In this document: positions 61,031-64,000 of the stretch, one piece after another | Layout: each line of letters begins with the position of its first letter | Position numbering within the stretch: the stretch's first letter is position 1 | DNA from: Sindora glabra | Lineage: Eukaryota > Streptophyta > Magnoliopsida > Fabales > Fabaceae | DNA length: 64,000 nt | Assembly (NCBI GenBank): GCA_020226215.1 | Contig: CM035230.1 | Coordinates: forward strand, 25,029,883 to 25,093,882 | Direction: 5' to 3' | Program-made: the position numbers and the translations under genes | Notes under the pieces: model-generated | What the model was told of the DNA's origin: nothing | The model's database searches: none | Seen by the model: only the letters and a program-made list of their open reading frames with translations

Positions 61031-63180
61031 CCTCAGGCTTGTTTAAAATTATGAAAAACTAGAATCTAATTCATTCAAAAACAAATTCACATAAAATTAA
61101 AATTCAATTCATTTAAAAATAGATTCATATTATTACATGAATAAACTTATAAATAAATTAACTTATAATTTTTACGGCTTCAAAAGAGAAGTAAAAAATA
61201 AAAAAAAATCAAAATGACATGATTAATGCTACAACATTGAAATTAGTTAAAGGTTGCAAATATATGAATTTAAATAAATTTTCACAAAGTCATTAATGGA
61301 TGAATGAGTCATAAATGCTACTAAATTTTGTTTTGTAATCCTAAATTTTACTTAACATACATATATAAAAGATCCTAAGTTCAAACTCAAAATATGAGTA
61401 AAGTAAAATTTTTAAAATAACATCAAATATTACTATATCTTTAAAAGTATCAGCCTTGCTACTAAAAATTTCACATAGAATATTGATGACACTTGATCCA
61501 TATGTCTATTTAAGTACTAATATTGCCTTATATATACTATTGTATCCTATCATTTTTTAGCCAATATTTCTTTCACTACCATCAATTTTACTTATATCAC
61601 AATCAACAATACAAATCAAATTTCTTCCATTAGAATTTTTTGAATTTCATTCTTACTCCATAAAATTCATATATTTTTACCAGTTAGTAGAATGAATAGC
61701 TATTTTCTCTAGCTCATATTGTTATATCTATCTAATGGAATGGAAGTTTAGAGGAATGTGGTGGAGGTCACTAAAAGAATGCATGTGCCACATGTAAGCA
61801 AGCCAAAATGATAGAGAGGTCCTTTTTTTTTCCTTTTAAAGCTTAATTCAGTGTACGTAAGAGCAAAGAATAGAAAGTAGTGAGTACAAGTGAAGTTAAA
61901 GAACATACCTAGGCTGTATAATTGATATTTATAGGACAAGACTTACCTAAAGTAAAGTGGTCTTATTATAATGTTTAAAGGACTAATCCATTCTATTAGA
62001 AAGAGCAAGTGGTAACTATTCACTAGCTATAATAATTGTCTTCTAATTAGGATAATGATCTTTGACACCATCCAATTAATATCATTTGCTACTTATAATC
62101 AATGTAGTTACCTTTATAAGAGACATATGAACCTCATTAGGCTAAAAAAGGGGTGAATGGACTTAGATCTAGCCTAGTTCAATATAAGTATTTATCATTT
62201 AGCCCTAAAAATAGTGTAGTAAGGCTTGACTATACATTTAAGAGATTATGAATGCTTTTGTTTACCTAATTGATGAGTATATATTGGTTATGGTTTAGAA
62301 TATTTATCTTAGAATACATTTTGGAAAAAGGTGAAAACATTTAATACATATGTATTGCATATCCTAAGATTACTATACCTACAATAATTTGCTCAAGGAT
62401 TCTTGTTATCAATGATAAGACCCCTCATATTACATGCTTGTAATTGTGGACCACTAGATCTCTTTTAAGAAAATACATTACATATCATTTGCTAGATCAA
62501 GTAATGATCCTAATAGTCACTTTTTAAAATTATTAGATATAGATAAGAATCCATGTAGTCATGGTTTCTAACTATTGGATGCATGACAATAGATTTAAAT
62601 ATTGCCCATCTAAAAGAGTAAATATAAATTTTTTTCTTCCTCATATGACTTTTACCAAATCCTCAAACCTCCAAATTTCAAACTTCTTCCAAAGCAAACT
62701 AGTATATTTCTTTAACTTTCTCTAATTTTCTACAATTTGTTGCTAAGCATCTTCATCAAGGAAGATGTGCAGCCATTATTCTTCTTCATTATCTAAGGTA
62801 ACCTAATTATTCTTGGATCAACATTTTTGATTTCATGAATTTAATTCTTCTTTTGATTATTGATTGGTAGAGTATGTCACTAAAACTTTTTGTTATTTTC
62901 CAATCAAAATATGGATCATTTATGAATATCTTTTACATTTATCTATTCATCAAAACCTAAATTGTATATACATTAATTTACTTTATTTAATTATAGGCAC
63001 ATTTCAATTCTAAATTACTGCTCTTCTTTTCTTTATATTGTCTTTAAATTCTTTCATGAATACCTATATGCATGGATCATCAAATAACTTAGTGGTATTA
63101 GGCTCTTCATTAGTTCTAAGACATTACAAGCATTATGAAACATTTAAGAAAGTGGTTAAAGATTGTGTTGATTAATGTGA
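61031..63180. other. AT-rich DNA, possibly containing an LTR fragment
   Basis: No gene. 62640-62810 is pyrimidine-rich and ends in ATCTAAGGTAACC (about 62791-62803). This is the same arrangement as the R region and AAGGTAAG of gypsy LTR copies A and C, so part of a related LTR may lie here. The 63-codon minus-strand frame at 61748-61939 is unrecognised. Confidence 0.3.
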
Positions 63181-64000
63181 ACAATATTCTATTAATATTT
63201 TTCTTTATATTTAGGTCCTTTAGGAGCTGATGATACTTTATTGGATCAATTTGACATTAATTTGAGACTAATTGCATTAATTTGGGTTTAATTGAAATTG
63301 GACTTAATGCTGAATTTTTTATACTATTTCAGTATTTTGATCATAACATGAGCTTTGGATGTCAAATTTGGACAATCTATACATCGTTGGAAAGCTAAGA
63401 CAAAGAGATAAAATTTTCATGTTGACCAAAGAACCTAGATCTGCTATCTTGGAGGTCACATATTAGCTTAAATTCAAAGCAAAGTTGCTGTCCAAGCCCA
63501 GACCCGACCTAGTTACAATGATTAATTCATATCTTGAGCTCTAAGTGTCTAATTGATGCAAGGCCAGGTCCAATTATTCCTTAAAATCCATATATAATCA
63601 TTCATGAAACCTTTTTGAAGAAATTGAGTTGTTTTGAATGCCAAAGAAGACAGATTAATGGCTCATTACTTCAACTTAGATTGGATTGAACTCTTTATAG
63701 TATTTTGACCATAACTTAAGTTAGGAATGTCTGATTGGGTTGAAATATTAAGCTATAAGTTTGTAATTCAGGTCTAGTCCTAATTATGCTTCTAAGGTTG
63801 TAAATAAATAAAGGATAAAATCAAAACATGAAGGTGAGATAGCTTGCTAGTTTTCTAGTTTTCTTAGGATTTTTCTCTCTAATGGAAGGCTAATTCTCTG
63901 AGTTGATTCAAGGAAATTTGAGGTTCTTCTTCTCTAGGATGACGAGTAAGGAATTAATTAGGTGTGTCACAAATCATGAAGAGGGAAATAAGTGACGTAG
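63181..64000 (+). mobile_element. Probable LTR-retrotransposon leader/LTR fragment, runs off the window
   Basis: Contains TATTTCAGTATTTTGATCAT and TTATAGTATTTTGACCATAA in tandem-like order, ATCGTTGGAAAGCTAAGA, and a promoter-proximal style end (AAATAAATAAAGG, then TTTCTCTCTAATGGAAGGC). Such sequence is common in LTRs of plant gypsy elements of the Tat/Athila type. No coding part lies within the window. Family assignment is tentative. Confidence 0.35.

Overview
This is a gene-poor, very AT-rich stretch of nuclear DNA from a flowering plant, almost certainly a eudicot. The main evidence is the repeat content. There is a long, decayed Ty1/copia element primed by the initiator-methionine tRNA, plus plant-type Ty3/gypsy LTRs (one joined to an integrase tail), solo LTRs, a LINE reverse-transcriptase remnant, short inverted-repeat elements and long (AT)n and (CT)n microsatellites. 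I found no intact protein-coding gene, no tRNA or rRNA, no organelle insert and no CRISPR. The longest open frames (60-101 codons) are chance frames, low-complexity sequence or pieces of dead transposons. The species cannot be named. The style of the short inverted-repeat family near 52.8 and 58.2 kb reminded me of grapevine-like genomes, but that is only an impression.

Layout. 1-6.6 kb: AT-rich DNA with a foldback element (1.94-2.21 kb) and a reverse-strand LINE fragment (3.28-3.64 kb). 6.6-8.9 kb: a reverse-strand Ty3/gypsy 3' end, made of an integrase C-terminus, a purine tract and an LTR. 10.3-11.15 kb: a possible CACTA terminus and a 212-bp tandem duplication. 12.21-20.59 kb: a near full-length but dead Ty1/copia element in order LTR, PBS, long leader, gag, protease, integrase, reverse transcriptase, RNase H, RNase H again, LTR. 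About 1.05 kb at its 3' end is tandemly duplicated. 22.03-25.07 kb: two tandem copies of a roughly 1.5-kb unit with no recognisable coding content. 25-28.3 kb: lower-AT islands that may be unique sequence.

33.9-34.7 kb: a pyrimidine-rich tract followed by a 145-bp triplicate. 37.4-40.9 kb: a microsatellite and two diverged duplications. 43.3-45.25 kb: a forward copy of the same gypsy LTR family as at 6.6-8.5 kb. 47.1-47.7 kb: tandem foldbacks. 47.81-49.26 kb: a clear solo LTR with a perfect 5-bp target-site duplication. 51.5-54.97 kb: a long gypsy-type LTR carrying a nested 338-bp MITE. 58.19-58.82 kb: a tandem dimer of the same MITE family. 59.38-61.03 kb: a reverse-strand LTR related to the one at 47.8 kb. 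63.2-64 kb: another probable LTR-retrotransposon fragment.

The window therefore reads as an intergenic transposon graveyard. Its content was shaped by insertion, solo-LTR formation, nested insertion and repeated local tandem duplication. I saw no convincing new biological system. The points most worth checking are the duplicated RNase H segment, the paired hairpin arms that covary between the 1.5-kb tandem copies, the MITE dimer with one outer target duplication, and the splice-donor-like motif shared by the gypsy LTRs.
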